A stretch of DNA of 64,000 nt from Albidovulum sediminicola. Lineage in GTDB: Bacteria; Pseudomonadota; Alphaproteobacteria; Rhodobacterales; Rhodobacteraceae. This document shows, in pieces, positions 19,064 through 27,782 of the stretch; within the stretch, counting starts at the first letter, position 1, and the number at the start of each line of letters is the position of its first letter. Both the position numbers and the translations under genes were made by a program. A model generated the notes under the pieces. It was not told the origin of the DNA and did not search any database. It saw only the letters and a program-made list of their open reading frames with translations. The stretch spans positions 62,001-126,000 of the forward strand of contig NZ_JAOWLA010000002.1 in the NCBI RefSeq assembly GCF_025751575.1, in the 5' to 3' direction.

Positions 19064-20251
19064 TCAGCCGAAGAGTGGCTGCGCCAGCAGATAGCGCTCG
19101 ATGATCGGAAGCGAGGCCGCCCCGATGGCGCGGGCGTTGCGCCCGATCGCCGCCTCGGCGATCACGGGCTCGTCGATGCCTTGGGTGTCGATGACGGTCA
19201 GCGCCTTCCGGGTCCGCTCCACGATCTGGCTGCGGACGCTGTCGGGGCAGTTCGAATCGATCAGGATGGTCTCGAAGTCGATGACGGAGGAGACCGCGAC
19301 CGCCGCGAGCGCGAGGTGTCGGGCGGTATGGTCGATCCAGTCCTCCAGCGGCTGGCCGAACTGGGACCAGTCGGTCTCGGGCCGCCAGATGGCCGCGGGG
19401 TCGAAGCCCGCCGCCTCCAGCCGCGCTTCCAGAAGATAGATCGAGGCATGGTGGATCAATTGCTGGGCGCCGGTTTCGGATGCGACCGGGATCGAGCCGA
19501 AGGCGCCCGCGTTACCGGTTCGCCCGACATAGACCGTATCGTTCAAGACCACGCCGCCGCCGATGAAGGAGCCGATGAAGAAGTAGGCGTAGTCTGCGAA
19601 CTCTCGGCCGCGGCCGAAGACATGTTCGGCGGTACAGGCCGCCGTCGCGTCGTTGCGAACGGTGACGGGCAGGCCGGTGATCTCCGCCACCGCGGCAGTC
19701 ACGTCGAAATCCCGCCAGCGCTGCATTTCTTCCTTGGGGGCGTTCACGACGTCAAGCCAGTTCCAAAGCTCGAAGGGCGCCGCGACACCGATGCCCGCCA
19801 CGCGCCGGCGCTCAGCGGGCTTCAACCCGGCGAGCAGCTTTTCGAAGTTCTCGCTCAGGAATGCCGTCAGGGCGTCGGGGGAGGGGTAGGGGTAGGTGCG
19901 CTTGATCTGGGCCCGGATCTTGCCGGCCAGGTCGATCAGCACCAAATCGGTGCTCCTGCGGCCGATGTTCAGCCCGACCGAGAGGGCTCCGTCAGGGCGC
20001 AGCGTCATCGGGATCGAAGGCTTTCCGACCCGTCCACGGATCGGCTCCCCCCGGACCAGAAGCCCGTCCTTTTCCAGCTGCCGGATGATGATCGATACGG
20101 TCTGAGCCGAGAGATTGGTACGGCGCGCGATCTCGGCGCTGGGCAGGCCACCGTGGCGCTGGATCATGGAAAGGACAAGCCTTTCATTGTGATCGCGGAT
20201 CCCCGACTGATTGGCGCCCCCCATGGGATCGCGGATGGTGGTGGTGTCCAT
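19064..20251 (-). CDS. frcR: ROK-family transcriptional regulator, FrcR-like
   Basis: 395 aa. N-terminal winged helix (SAEIARRTNLSAQTVSIIIRQLEKDGLL, read in parts) followed by an actin-like ROK domain with NIGRRSTDLVL and a glycine-rich FIGSFIGGG loop. ROK repressors bind sugars or sugar phosphates. It is divergent from frcB, the same arrangement as the fructose uptake operon frcR/frcBCAK of Sinorhizobium meliloti, so it probably controls the importer through the shared 188-bp intergenic region. Confidence 0.85.
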   Translation of the reverse strand: MDTTTIRDPMGGANQSGIRDHNERLVLSMIQRHGGLPSAEIARRTNLSAQTVSIIIRQLEKDGLLVRGEPIRGRVGKPSIPMTLRPDGALSVGLNIGRRSTDLVLIDLAGKIRAQIKRTYPYPSPDALTAFLSENFEKLLAGLKPAERRRVAGIGVAAPFELWNWLDVVNAPKEEMQRWRDFDVTAAVAEITGLPVTVRNDATAACTAEHVFGRGREFADYAYFFIGSFIGGGVVLNDTVYVGRTGNAGAFGSIPVASETGAQQLIHHASIYLLEARLEAAGFDPAAIWRPETDWSQFGQPLEDWIDHTARHLALAAVAVSSVIDFETILIDSNCPDSVRSQIVERTRKALTVIDTQGIDEPVIAEAAIGRNARAIGAASLPIIERYLLAQPLFG

Positions 20252-20300
20252 TGCTCTTGACCGGTGTTTTTCTGGCGCCTCCAGTTTGACCGTCTGAATT

Positions 20301-20329
20301 AATAAATCAAGTTTATTTATTTATTGACA
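20301..20329 (+). promoter_or_regulatory. frcR-frcB intergenic operator and -35 element
   Basis: The inverted repeat AATAAA (20301-20306) / TTTATT (20312-20317) sits in an A/T-rich island and is followed by TTGACA (20324-20329), a consensus -35 for frcB. The -10 is weak (around GCATAG, 20347). A/T-rich palindromes are typical ROK operators. Binding by FrcR is inferred, not shown. Confidence 0.45.
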
Positions 20330-20439
20330 GATGAGGGCGACTCGCCGCATAGGAGGGGCAGGGACGGGCAGACTACCGCCGGTCCGGCAATCCGGCGCAA
20401 GGCAGGTGCCCCGCCAGAGACGATCCATGGGAGGATGAC

Positions 20440-21453
20440 ATGACCAAATTTCTGATGGGCGCCGCGGTCGGCGCGCTTGTACTCGGTGCCGCCTCGGCCG
20501 CTTCGGCTGACAGTGCATGCCTGATCACCAAGACCGACACCAACCCCTTCTTCGTCAAGATGAAAGAAGGCGCGAGCGCCAAGGCCGCGGAGCTGGGCAT
20601 CGAGCTGAAATCCTATGCCGGCAAGATCGACGGCGACAGCGAAAGCCAGATTTCCGCGATCGAGACCTGCATCGCCGATGGCGCCAAAGGCATCCTGCTG
20701 ACGCCGTCCGACACCAAGGGCATCGTGCCGGCGGTTCAAAAGGCGCGCGACGCGGGCCTTCTGGTGATCGCGCTCGACACCCCGCTTGACCCGATCGAGG
20801 CGGCCGACGCGACCTTCGCGACCGACAACTTCCTTGCCGGCGAACTGATCGGCAAATGGGCGAAAGCCGCGCTGGGTGATGCCGCGGCGGATGCCAAGAT
20901 CGCCATGCTCGACCTTGATGTCAGCCAGCCGACCGTCGACGTCCTGCGCGATCAGGGCTTCCTGCAGGGCTTCGGGATCGATCTGGGCGACCCCAACAAG
21001 TGGGGCGACGAGACCGATGCGCGCATCGTCGGCAATGACATCACCCAGGGCAACGAGGAAGGTGGCCGCCGGGCGATGGAAAGCCTGTTGGCGAAAGATC
21101 CGTTCATCAACGTCGTCTACACGATCAACGAACCCGCCGCCGCCGGTGCCTACGAGGCGCTCAAGGCGATCGGCCGCGAGAAGGACGTGCTGATCGTCTC
21201 AGTCGATGGCGGCTGCCCGGGCGTTGCCAACATCAAGGATGGCGTGATCGGTGCGACCTCGCAGCAGTACCCGCTGCTGATGGCCTCGCTCGGGATCGAG
21301 GCGATCGCGGCCTATGCGAAAGACGGCACCAAGCCGCAGCCGACCCCGGGCAAGTCCTTCTTCGACACCGGTGTCGCACTTGTCACCGACAAGCCCGCCG
21401 AAGGGGTCGAGTCCATCGACACCGCGAAAGGCACCGAGCTTTGCTGGGGCTGA
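20440..21453 (+). CDS. frcB: Sugar ABC transporter, periplasmic binding protein (fructose-type, FrcB-like)
   Basis: 337 aa with a GGAGG ribosome-binding site. Sec signal peptide about residues 1-23 (cut near ASA). Type I periplasmic binding fold starting [18 protein letters not shown], with the hinge region around [13 protein letters not shown] and VSVDGGCPG. The family binds fructose, ribose or mannose. First gene of frcBCA and probably the most strongly expressed, since a stem-loop separates it from frcC. Confidence 0.88.
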   Translation: MTKFLMGAAVGALVLGAASAASADSACLITKTDTNPFFVKMKEGASAKAAELGIELKSYAGKIDGDSESQISAIETCIADGAKGILLTPSDTKGIVPAVQKARDAGLLVIALDTPLDPIEAADATFATDNFLAGELIGKWAKAALGDAAADAKIAMLDLDVSQPTVDVLRDQGFLQGFGIDLGDPNKWGDETDARIVGNDITQGNEEGGRRAMESLLAKDPFINVVYTINEPAAAGAYEALKAIGREKDVLIVSVDGGCPGVANIKDGVIGATSQQYPLLMASLGIEAIAAYAKDGTKPQPTPGKSFFDTGVALVTDKPAEGVESIDTAKGTELCWG

Positions 21454-21500
21454 TGCCCCTGCATTGATCGGAACGCCTTAGAGGGACAGAATGACCAAGT

Positions 21501-21524
21501 GGGGGCGGTGGCGACGCCGCCCCC
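21501..21524 (+). other. Stem-loop between frcB and frcC
   Basis: GGGGGCGG (21501-21508) pairs with CCGCCCCC (21517-21524), loop 8 nt. It lies after frcB and 26 bp ahead of frcC. Such structures often stabilise the upstream binding-protein mRNA or reduce read-through. Confidence 0.6.
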
Positions 21525-21550
21525 GACTGTTATCCGGGAGGAACGGGAAC

Positions 21551-22621
21551 ATGGCCAGCGAATCCGGTACCACAAATAGCTACGAAAGCGCGATCAAGGG
21601 CAGCCCGGACGCGGTGGCCGAGTTCACGCAGCGCCGCTCTGCCGTGCACAGCTTCCAGCACCTTCTGCACCAGACGCCGTCGCTGGTGCCGCTGATCGTG
21701 CTGCTGGCTGCCGTTGCGGTCTTCGCGGCCCTGCTCGGCGCCAAGTTCTTCTCGCCCTTCACGCTGACGCTGATCCTGCAGCAGGTGGCCATCACCGGTA
21801 TCGTCGGTGCGGCGCAGTCGGTGGTGATCCTGACCGCCGGCATCGACCTTTCGGTCGGTGCGATCATGGTGCTTTCGTCGGTCGTCATGGGCCAGTTCAC
21901 CTTCCGCTACGGGCTCCCGCCCGCCTTCGCGGTCCTTTGCGGCTTTGCCTGCGGGGCGCTGATGGGCTTCATCAACGGGACGCTGGTCGCGCGGATGAAA
22001 CTGCCGCCCTTCATCGTGACGCTCGGCATGTGGCAGATCGTTCTTGCCACGAACTTCCTATACTCCGCGAACGAGACCATCCGCAGCCAGGACATCACCG
22101 AACAGGCGCCGATTCTGCAGCTCTTCGGGGAAAGCTTTCGGATCGGCGGAGCGGTCTTTACCTATGGTGTCGTCGCGATGCTGGTGCTGGTCCTGGTGCT
22201 CTCCTATGTCCTGCGCCACACCGCCTGGGGCCGCCACGTCTACGCCGTGGGCGATGATCCCGACGCGGCCGAGCTTGCGGGCGTCCAGGTCAGCCGCGTT
22301 CTGGTGACGGTCTATGTGCTTTCGGGGCTGATCTGCGCGCTGGCGGGTTGGGTGTTGATCGGGCGGCTTGGCTCGGTATCGCCGACCGCGGGGCAGTTCG
22401 CGAACATTGAAAGCATCACGGCGGTGGTGATCGGGGGGATCTCGCTCTTCGGCGGGCGCGGCTCGATCCTCGGGATGCTCTTCGGGGCGCTCATCGTCGG
22501 GGTCTTCTCGCTGGGTCTCAAGATGCTCGGCACAGACCCGCAATGGACCTATCTCCTCATCGGCGCGCTGATCATTGGCGCCGTCGCCGTGGACCAGTGG
22601 ATCAGAAAGGTGGCTGCGTGA
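21551..22621 (+). CDS. frcC: Sugar ABC transporter permease (FrcC-like)
   Basis: 356 aa from the ATG at 21551, after GGGAGGAACGGG; an earlier in-frame ATG at 21491 lies in the stem-loop region. About nine to ten membrane helices; motifs LTAGIDLSVGAIM and AVGDDPDAAELAGV (the EAA-like cytoplasmic loop) are those of the RbsC/FrcC family. It forms the inner-membrane channel of the fructose-type importer. Its stop overlaps the frcA start by one base. Confidence 0.9.
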   Translation: MASESGTTNSYESAIKGSPDAVAEFTQRRSAVHSFQHLLHQTPSLVPLIVLLAAVAVFAALLGAKFFSPFTLTLILQQVAITGIVGAAQSVVILTAGIDLSVGAIMVLSSVVMGQFTFRYGLPPAFAVLCGFACGALMGFINGTLVARMKLPPFIVTLGMWQIVLATNFLYSANETIRSQDITEQAPILQLFGESFRIGGAVFTYGVVAMLVLVLVLSYVLRHTAWGRHVYAVGDDPDAAELAGVQVSRVLVTVYVLSGLICALAGWVLIGRLGSVSPTAGQFANIESITAVVIGGISLFGGRGSILGMLFGALIVGVFSLGLKMLGTDPQWTYLLIGALIIGAVAVDQWIRKVAA

Positions 22622-23397
22622 TGGAACCGATCCTGAAAGCCCGCAATCTCGTCAAGCGCTATGGCCGTGTGGTGGCCCTTGACCACTGCGACTTCGAGCT
22701 GATGCCGGGGGAAATCCTGGCCGTCATCGGCGACAACGGTGCGGGGAAGTCGACACTGATCAAGGCCATCTCGGGCGCGGTCACGCCGGACGAAGGCGAA
22801 ATCTGGCTCGAAGGCCGCAAGATCGGCTTTTCAAGCCCGCTGGAGGCGCGGGGCGCGGGGATCGAGACCGTCTACCAGACGCTCGCCATGTCGCCCGCGC
22901 TTTCGATCGCGGACAACATGTTCATGGGGCGCGAGCTGCGCAAGCCCGGCATCATGGGCAGCCTCTTCCGCCAGCTTGACCGCCCGGCGATGGAGAAATT
23001 CGCCCGCGACAAGCTGACGGAGCTTGGCCTGATGACGATCCAGAACATCAACCAGGCGGTGGAAACGCTGTCGGGGGGGCAGCGGCAGGGGGTGGCCGTC
23101 GCGCGTGCTGCCGCCTTCGGGTCCAAGGTGGTGATCCTGGATGAGCCGACCGCGGCGCTGGGCGTCAAGGAAAGCCGCCGGGTGCTGGAGCTAATCAGCG
23201 ACGTGCGCTCGCGCGGCATTCCGATCATCCTGATCAGCCACAACATGCCCCATGTGTTCGAGGTCGCGGACCGCATCCACATCCACCGGCTGGGCCGCAG
23301 GCTGTGCGTGATCAAGCCGGGCGATTACACGATGTCGGACGCCGTGGCCTTCATGACCGGCGCGAAAGAGGCCCCGGGCGCGGCCGAGGCGGCCTAA
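22621..23397 (+). CDS. frcA: Sugar ABC transporter ATP-binding protein (FrcA-like)
   Basis: 258 aa from the ATG at 22621 (TGATG overlap with frcC). Single ABC domain: Walker A GDNGAGKST at 37-45, signature LSGGQRQG at 150-157, Walker B VVILDEP at 170-176, switch His in LISHNM. A single-domain ATPase is what separates FrcA from the double-domain RbsA type. The kinase gene frcK that follows in Sinorhizobium is absent; the next gene is on the opposite strand. Confidence 0.92.
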   Translation: MEPILKARNLVKRYGRVVALDHCDFELMPGEILAVIGDNGAGKSTLIKAISGAVTPDEGEIWLEGRKIGFSSPLEARGAGIETVYQTLAMSPALSIADNMFMGRELRKPGIMGSLFRQLDRPAMEKFARDKLTELGLMTIQNINQAVETLSGGQRQGVAVARAAAFGSKVVILDEPTAALGVKESRRVLELISDVRSRGIPIILISHNMPHVFEVADRIHIHRLGRRLCVIKPGDYTMSDAVAFMTGAKEAPGAAEAA

Positions 23398-23421
23398 GGC
23401 CGCCCGGCCGGGGCGTGGGCA

Positions 23422-24465
23422 TCACTCGGGCTGGAAGCCGCCGATCAGCTGGCGCAGGCCGATCCAGGCGCCCAGGCTGATCGCGGCCAGCGTGACAGGC
23501 CCCGACCAGGAAAGCGCCGCGATGGCGGAGACGCCCTGGCCGACGGAACATCCCATCGCCAGAACCCCGCCGATCCCCATCAGGGCCGCGCCGCCGACCT
23601 GGCGGCCAAGCTCGCGCGGGTCCTCGCAGGCTTCCCAGCGGAACAGGCCGCGGATCATCGAGCCCGCGAGCGCGCCCGCCAGAACGCCGACGACGGACCC
23701 GACCGAGAAGGAGAGCCCGCCCGAGGTCGAGGTCATCAGGTAGATCAGCGTGCGCCCGACCGGCGCGGTGAAGGATGGCCCCTCGACCGCGATCTCCTCA
23801 AGGCTGGCATCGAAAAGCCAGCTTGTCCCGGCAAAGCACCAGACGACGGCCAGACCCGCGGCGATCCCCCAAAGCATCATGGCCGGGCGCGCGCGCAGCG
23901 CGGCGCTGGAGAGCGCCCAGCCGAAGCAAAGGACCGCGACGGCCGCGATCGTGAGGGCGGCGGGAACGCCAAGTGCGCCCAGGTCGGAAAGAACGCCCTG
24001 CGGCCCCTCGGCGGCTGGCTGCGGGAAAAGCGCGACGCGCAGCGGCGCCAGCGGGCCAGATAGCGCCACGAAACCGAAAAGGCCCATCACCACCACTACC
24101 ACGAGCGATCGCAGATCGCCGCCGCCGAAGCGAACGAGCGCTCCGAAGCCGCAGTTGCCCGCCATCGCCATACCGTAGCCAAACATCAGCCCGCCGACGA
24201 TCGAGGCAACCGGGTCCCAGGCGATGCTGTGATAGATGGTACCCTCCAGGTCGATCCAGCCGGCCATCGCCCCGACCTGCGTTCCCAGGATTGCCACGCC
24301 CAAGACAATCCCCCAGAGCCGGAGGCGGCTCTGGCTGCCGCCGTAGATCGCTGATTCCAGCGCGCCGAGCGTGCAGAAATCACCCAGACGCGCGGTGAGC
24401 CCCAACACGACGCCCCCCACCAGCCCGACCAGGGCCGCCAGAAGGCCGAAAGGCAAGCCGTCCAT
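23422..24465 (-). CDS. soxT: YeeE/YedE-family sulfur-compound transporter (SoxT-like)
   Basis: 347 aa, about nine to ten membrane helices. Conserved Cys-bearing motifs GNCGFGALVR (about residue 104) and MGCSVGQG (about 310) are those of the YeeE/TsuA thiosulfate-uptake family. The start has GGGAGGATAAGGG upstream. It is the third gene of soxS-soxR-soxT on the minus strand, divergent from soxV; soxT in Pseudaminobacter has the same place. It probably moves a sulfur compound into the cytoplasm, perhaps the signal sensed by SoxR. Confidence 0.82.
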   Translation of the reverse strand: MDGLPFGLLAALVGLVGGVVLGLTARLGDFCTLGALESAIYGGSQSRLRLWGIVLGVAILGTQVGAMAGWIDLEGTIYHSIAWDPVASIVGGLMFGYGMAMAGNCGFGALVRFGGGDLRSLVVVVVMGLFGFVALSGPLAPLRVALFPQPAAEGPQGVLSDLGALGVPAALTIAAVAVLCFGWALSSAALRARPAMMLWGIAAGLAVVWCFAGTSWLFDASLEEIAVEGPSFTAPVGRTLIYLMTSTSGGLSFSVGSVVGVLAGALAGSMIRGLFRWEACEDPRELGRQVGGAALMGIGGVLAMGCSVGQGVSAIAALSWSGPVTLAAISLGAWIGLRQLIGGFQPE

Positions 24466-24480
24466 CCCTTATCCTCCCTC

Positions 24481-24503
24481 GCGCCCCCGCGCGCTGGGGG
24501 CGC
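24481..24503 (-). other. Stem-loop between soxR and soxT
   Basis: GCGCCCCC (24481-24488) pairs perfectly with GGGGGCGC (24496-24503) around a 7-nt loop. On the coding strand it lies directly upstream of the soxT ribosome-binding site, so it may reduce read-through or protect mRNA ends. Confidence 0.55.
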
Positions 24504-24513
24504 TATCAACATT

Positions 24514-24855
24514 TCAGTCCGGTTCGCAGAATAGCCTGGAGAGCAGGTTGACCATCTCCAGCACTCTGGGATCCAGGATCGAGTAAAAGATCGCCTGCCC
24601 CTCCCGGCGGGCACTCACAAGCCCTTCGAGCCTGAGGCGCGCAAGCTGCTGGCTCACGACAGCCTGACGCGAGCACAGAAGGTTTTCAAGCTCGGTCACG
24701 CTCTTCTCGCCGCCCCGCAGGTGGCAAAGAATGGTGAGCCGCCCGTCATGGCCAAGAGCCTTGAGAAACGTCGCCGCCTCATTCGCGCGCTCGACGAGCG
24801 CTTCGAGATCGCGCTCCGATCGCTTGGGGATGCCAGTCTTCGCCTCGTCGCTCAC
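24514..24855 (-). CDS. soxR: ArsR-family persulfide-responsive repressor of sox genes
   Basis: 113 aa from the GTG at 24855, with CAGGAG upstream; a longer open frame reaching 25065 overlaps soxS and is rejected. Winged helix with LLCSRQAVVSQQLARLRLEG. Cys44 and Cys110 are 66 residues apart, the same spacing as the Cys41/Cys107 pair of Rhodobacter SqrR, and their tetrasulfide or disulfide formation would release DNA. Cys61 is an extra cysteine also seen in SoxR. It follows soxS and precedes soxT. Likely operators are at 25346 and 26747. Confidence 0.9.
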   Translation of the reverse strand: MSDEAKTGIPKRSERDLEALVERANEAATFLKALGHDGRLTILCHLRGGEKSVTELENLLCSRQAVVSQQLARLRLEGLVSARREGQAIFYSILDPRVLEMVNLLSRLFCEPD

Positions 24856-24961
24856 TCGCGGCTCCTGTTTCTCCCTCGACTCATGGCGGGGCGGCGTCGA
24901 TCCCGCAACCCCCCCGACGCGTCGAATTCGTTCGACTGCGAACGAAAAGGCCCCCGGCCTC

Positions 24962-25330
24962 TCAGTCCGCCAGCACCGCGCCCGCCTGGCGCAGCATGGC
25001 GCCGAGCATCGGCCAGAAGAAATCTTCGCCCGGGTAGCCCTCAAGCCGACCGCTTTCGACCCCATCAGCGACGACGACGAAGGTCGGCGTGAAGATGGGG
25101 GCCGCCTCGATCCGCAACCCCTCCGGCAGGGGCGCCCGCAGGTCGATCCGGCGCAGCGGGGCCAGGCGGCCCTCGGCTGTCAGGGGATATTCGGGCGCTA
25201 CCTCCTCGTTCCAGCGCGCGCAGTAGATGCAGCCAGCCTGTTCGAACATCAAAAGCTCATACTCCGTCGCCCCGGCCGCAGCGGCGGACAGGGGAAGCAG
25301 AAGGACCGCGAGGATTGAGCGAACAGGCAT
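24962..25330 (-). CDS. soxS: Periplasmic thioredoxin-like protein SoxS
   Basis: 122 aa. Signal peptide about residues 1-21 and the redox motif Cys34-Ile-Tyr-Cys37 (GCIYCARW). In Paracoccus, SoxS keeps the SoxY cysteine reduced and so re-activates SoxYZ. The ATG at 25330 has little Shine-Dalgarno likeness and sits only about 16 bp from the operator-like palindrome, so its transcript leader must be very short. First gene of the leftward soxSRT unit. Confidence 0.88.
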   Translation of the reverse strand: MPVRSILAVLLLPLSAAAAGATEYELLMFEQAGCIYCARWNEEVAPEYPLTAEGRLAPLRRIDLRAPLPEGLRIEAAPIFTPTFVVVADGVESGRLEGYPGEDFFWPMLGAMLRQAGAVLAD

Positions 25331-25345
25331 GTTGACAGGTCATAT

Positions 25346-25361
25346 GAACATATAAATATTC
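25346..25361. promoter_or_regulatory. Putative SoxR operator, soxS-soxV gap
   Basis: GAACATATAAATATTC is an imperfect 16-bp palindrome (six of eight pairs match) in a short A/T-rich island. It lies beside TTGACA at 25332-25337. The same 16-bp pattern recurs at 26747. In Paracoccus and Pseudaminobacter SoxR binds the soxS-soxV and soxW-soxX gaps; the binding here is inferred from position and likeness. Confidence 0.65.
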
Positions 25362-25419
25362 TAATGTAATTTTGGGACCTCGGCAAGCGCCGCGGACTGC
25401 CGTGCTCTTGGGGGCGTTG

Positions 25420-26157
25420 ATGCTGGAGATTTCCTTTGGGGGCGCCTTGATTGCGGGTTTCCTCGCGTTCTTTTCCCCCTGTGTGCTGCCCATGGTGCCG
25501 TTCTATCTGTCCTACCTGGCCGGCGTTTCGGTGCACGAACTGGGCGCGGGCGGCGGGCTGACGCCTGCGGCGCGCGGACGGCTCGTCGTGCGGACGGTGG
25601 CCTTTGCGCTGGGCGTGACGACGATCTTCATGATGCTGGGCCTCGCGGCCTCCGGCCTTGGTCGCGGACTTGCCGCCTGGATGGAGACGCTGTCCTGGGT
25701 CGCGGGTGGGGTACTGATCCTTTTCGGCCTGCATTTCCTGGGCATCCTGCGGATCGGACTGTTCTACCGCGAGGCGCGGCTTCAGTCCGACCAGCGCCCG
25801 ACGACGGTCGTCGGGGCCTATGTCCTGGGCCTGGCCTTCGGTTTCGGCTGGACGCCCTGCGTTGGCCCCGCTCTGGCCGCGATCCTGATGATTGCCGGGG
25901 GCATGGGAGAAATCTGGCGGGGCGGGGCGCTGCTTCTGGTCTTCGGGCTGGCGATGACCTCGCCCTTCGTGCTCGCCTCGGCCTTCGCGGGTCCGTTCCT
26001 GGCCTGGCTGGGCCGCCATCGCGCCATTGTCCGATACGTGGAAAAGGCGACCGGCGTCATGCTGATCGTCTTCGGGATCCTGATCGCGACGGATACCGTC
26101 AACCTGATTGCCGACTGGATGATCCGGACCTTCGACTGGTCCGCCACCATCACCTGA
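25420..26157 (+). CDS. soxV: CcdA-like thiol electron transporter SoxV
   Basis: 245 aa from the ATG at 25420 (GGGGGC upstream; the start is not certain). Six membrane helices with the two redox cysteines Cys21 (FFSPCVLPMVP) and Cys147 (FGWTPCVGP). SoxV carries reducing equivalents from cytoplasmic thioredoxin to periplasmic SoxW/SoxS. First gene of the rightward sox operon, 13 bp ahead of soxW. Confidence 0.92.
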   Translation: MLEISFGGALIAGFLAFFSPCVLPMVPFYLSYLAGVSVHELGAGGGLTPAARGRLVVRTVAFALGVTTIFMMLGLAASGLGRGLAAWMETLSWVAGGVLILFGLHFLGILRIGLFYREARLQSDQRPTTVVGAYVLGLAFGFGWTPCVGPALAAILMIAGGMGEIWRGGALLLVFGLAMTSPFVLASAFAGPFLAWLGRHRAIVRYVEKATGVMLIVFGILIATDTVNLIADWMIRTFDWSATIT

Positions 26158-26170
26158 GAGGAGTACCGAC

Positions 26171-26731
26171 ATGAGACGCCTTCTGACCCTCGCCGCCGCG
26201 CTCTTCCTGGCTGCGGGTCCGGCCTTGGCCGTTCCCCTGGGCGACGATGGGTTGCACAAGCCCGACTGGCTGCGCGAGACCTTCAAGGATCTGCGCGAGG
26301 ACCTGGAGGAGGCGAACGCCGAGGGCAAGCGGCTGCTGGTCCTGATCGAGCAGCGCGGCTGCATCTACTGCACCAAGATGCAGGAAGAGGTCTTCACGGT
26401 CCCCGAAATCGACAAGCTGATCCGAGAGGGCTACTTCGTCGTTCAGATGAACCTGTTCGGCGATGTCGAGGTGACGGACTTCGACGGCGAGGTCCTGTCG
26501 GAAAAGGACATGGCGGCGAAGTGGGGCGTGATGTTCACGCCGACGATGATCTTCCTGCCCGAAGACGTCCCGGAAGGGCAGAGCGCGGTCGAATCGGCGG
26601 TTGCCGTGATGCCCGGCGCTTTCGGCAAGGGCACGACCGAGGCGCTCTTCATCTGGGTGCGCGACCATGGCTACGAGACCGGTGAGCACTTCCAGAAATT
26701 CGTCGCTTCGCGTGTAAATCCGGGCAATTAG
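26171..26731 (+). CDS. soxW: Periplasmic thioredoxin SoxW
   Basis: 186 aa with AGAGGAG upstream. Signal peptide 1-20 (cut after ALA), thioredoxin fold with Cys64-Ile-Tyr-Cys67 and cis-Pro in MFTPTMIFLP. SoxW accepts electrons from SoxV; in Paracoccus it is not essential, with SoxS as the more direct reductant of SoxY. The ArsR-type operator-like palindrome lies 16 bp after its stop. Confidence 0.92.
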   Translation: MRRLLTLAAALFLAAGPALAVPLGDDGLHKPDWLRETFKDLREDLEEANAEGKRLLVLIEQRGCIYCTKMQEEVFTVPEIDKLIREGYFVVQMNLFGDVEVTDFDGEVLSEKDMAAKWGVMFTPTMIFLPEDVPEGQSAVESAVAVMPGAFGKGTTEALFIWVRDHGYETGEHFQKFVASRVNPGN

Positions 26732-26746
26732 CGCCTATCGAGTTTT

Positions 26747-26762
26747 GAATATAAGAATATTC
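26747..26762. promoter_or_regulatory. Putative SoxR operator, soxW-soxX gap
   Basis: GAATATAAGAATATTC, inside the perfect inverted repeat TGAATAT-AAGA-ATATTCA (26746-26763). It overlaps TTGAAT (26745-26750), a candidate -35, with GCATAT 18 bp downstream as a candidate -10. It shares the frame GAA-ATA-AATATTC with the soxS-soxV site. Repression of soxX onward by SoxR is inferred. Confidence 0.7.
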
Positions 26763-26843
26763 ATGAATGCATATGTTTTTAGTTGCTCTCGATGGCCGAG
26801 CGGCGTTATCGTCACTCCGAGGGAAAGATCAGGGAGGATCGCA

Positions 26844-27317
26844 ATGAAAAGCCAGCTTTGGCTCGCGTCCTTGGTAGCGCTGTCCGCGGCGCTGCCAGCG
26901 GCGGCCGATACCGCGCCGGGCGACGTGGCCTATACGGACGGGGCGGTGGCCGTGTCCTTGACCGGAGTGGCCGGTGATGCGGCGGCAGGCGCCAAGGTCA
27001 TGACGACCCGGTCCGAGGGGAACTGCGTCGCATGCCACCAGATCGCCGCGATGCCGGACGTGCCGTTCCAGGGCGATATCGCGCCCGCGCTTGACGGGGT
27101 GGCCGACCGCTACGACGAGGCGCAGCTGCGCGGCATCGTCTCCAATGCGAAGATGAGCTTCGAGGGCACCTTCATGCCCGCCTTCTACAAGACGACCGGC
27201 TTCATTCGTCCCGGCGATGCCTACTCGGGCAAGGCCGCGCCGGAAAATCTGCCGCCGATCCTGACGGGTCAGCAGATCGAGGACGTTGTCGCCTATCTGC
27301 TCACGCTCAAAGAGTGA
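26844..27317 (+). CDS. soxX: Sulfur-oxidising cytochrome c SoxX
   Basis: 157 aa from the ATG at 26844 after GGGAGG; open frame upstream to 26745 lies in the operator region and is rejected. Signal peptide 1-22, haem motif CVACH at 61-65, Met ligand probably in FEGTFMPAFY. SoxX pairs with SoxA to oxidise thiosulfate onto the SoxY cysteine and pass on the electrons. First gene of the soxXYZABCD part. Confidence 0.95.
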   Translation: MKSQLWLASLVALSAALPAAADTAPGDVAYTDGAVAVSLTGVAGDAAAGAKVMTTRSEGNCVACHQIAAMPDVPFQGDIAPALDGVADRYDEAQLRGIVSNAKMSFEGTFMPAFYKTTGFIRPGDAYSGKAAPENLPPILTGQQIEDVVAYLLTLKE

Positions 27318-27344
27318 CGGGCCAGGGATTTCAAGGAGATGACC

Positions 27345-27764
27345 ATGATGATCACCAGACGTGAAGCGATCCTTGCCGGGTTCGGCAGCATCGCGACCGC
27401 AGCGGTCCCCAGCATGGGGCTTGCGGCCACCGTCGACGAGTTGACCGCAACCTTCACCGGCGGCGCCGCCGCGGGCGAGGGTGGGCTGACCCTGACGGCC
27501 CCGGAAATCGCCGAGAACGGCAACACCGTTCCGGTCGAAGTGAACGCGCCGGGTGCGGTCGCGATCATGATCTTGGCGACGGGCAACCCGGAACCGGCGG
27601 TTGCGACCTTCACCTTCGGCCCGGCGGCAGGCAGCCAGCGCGCCGCCACCCGCATCCGCCTGGCCAAGACCCAGGATGTCGTGGCGATGGCGAAGATGGC
27701 CGACGGTTCGGTCGTTCAGGCTTCGGCCACTGTCAAGGTTACCATCGGCGGCTGCGGCGGCTGA
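27345..27764 (+). CDS. soxY: Sulfur-carrier protein SoxY
   Basis: 139 aa from the ATG at 27345 (AAGGAG eight bases upstream; ATGs at 27339 and 27348 also fit). The Tat-type signal TRREAILAGFG explains export as a folded SoxYZ complex. It ends in GGCGG, the swinging arm with substrate-binding Cys137. Sox intermediates stay covalently on this Cys while SoxXA, SoxB and SoxCD act. Confidence 0.96.
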   Translation: MMITRREAILAGFGSIATAAVPSMGLAATVDELTATFTGGAAAGEGGLTLTAPEIAENGNTVPVEVNAPGAVAIMILATGNPEPAVATFTFGPAAGSQRAATRIRLAKTQDVVAMAKMADGSVVQASATVKVTIGGCGG

Positions 27765-27782
27765 GGATCAGGAGTTAGAAAC

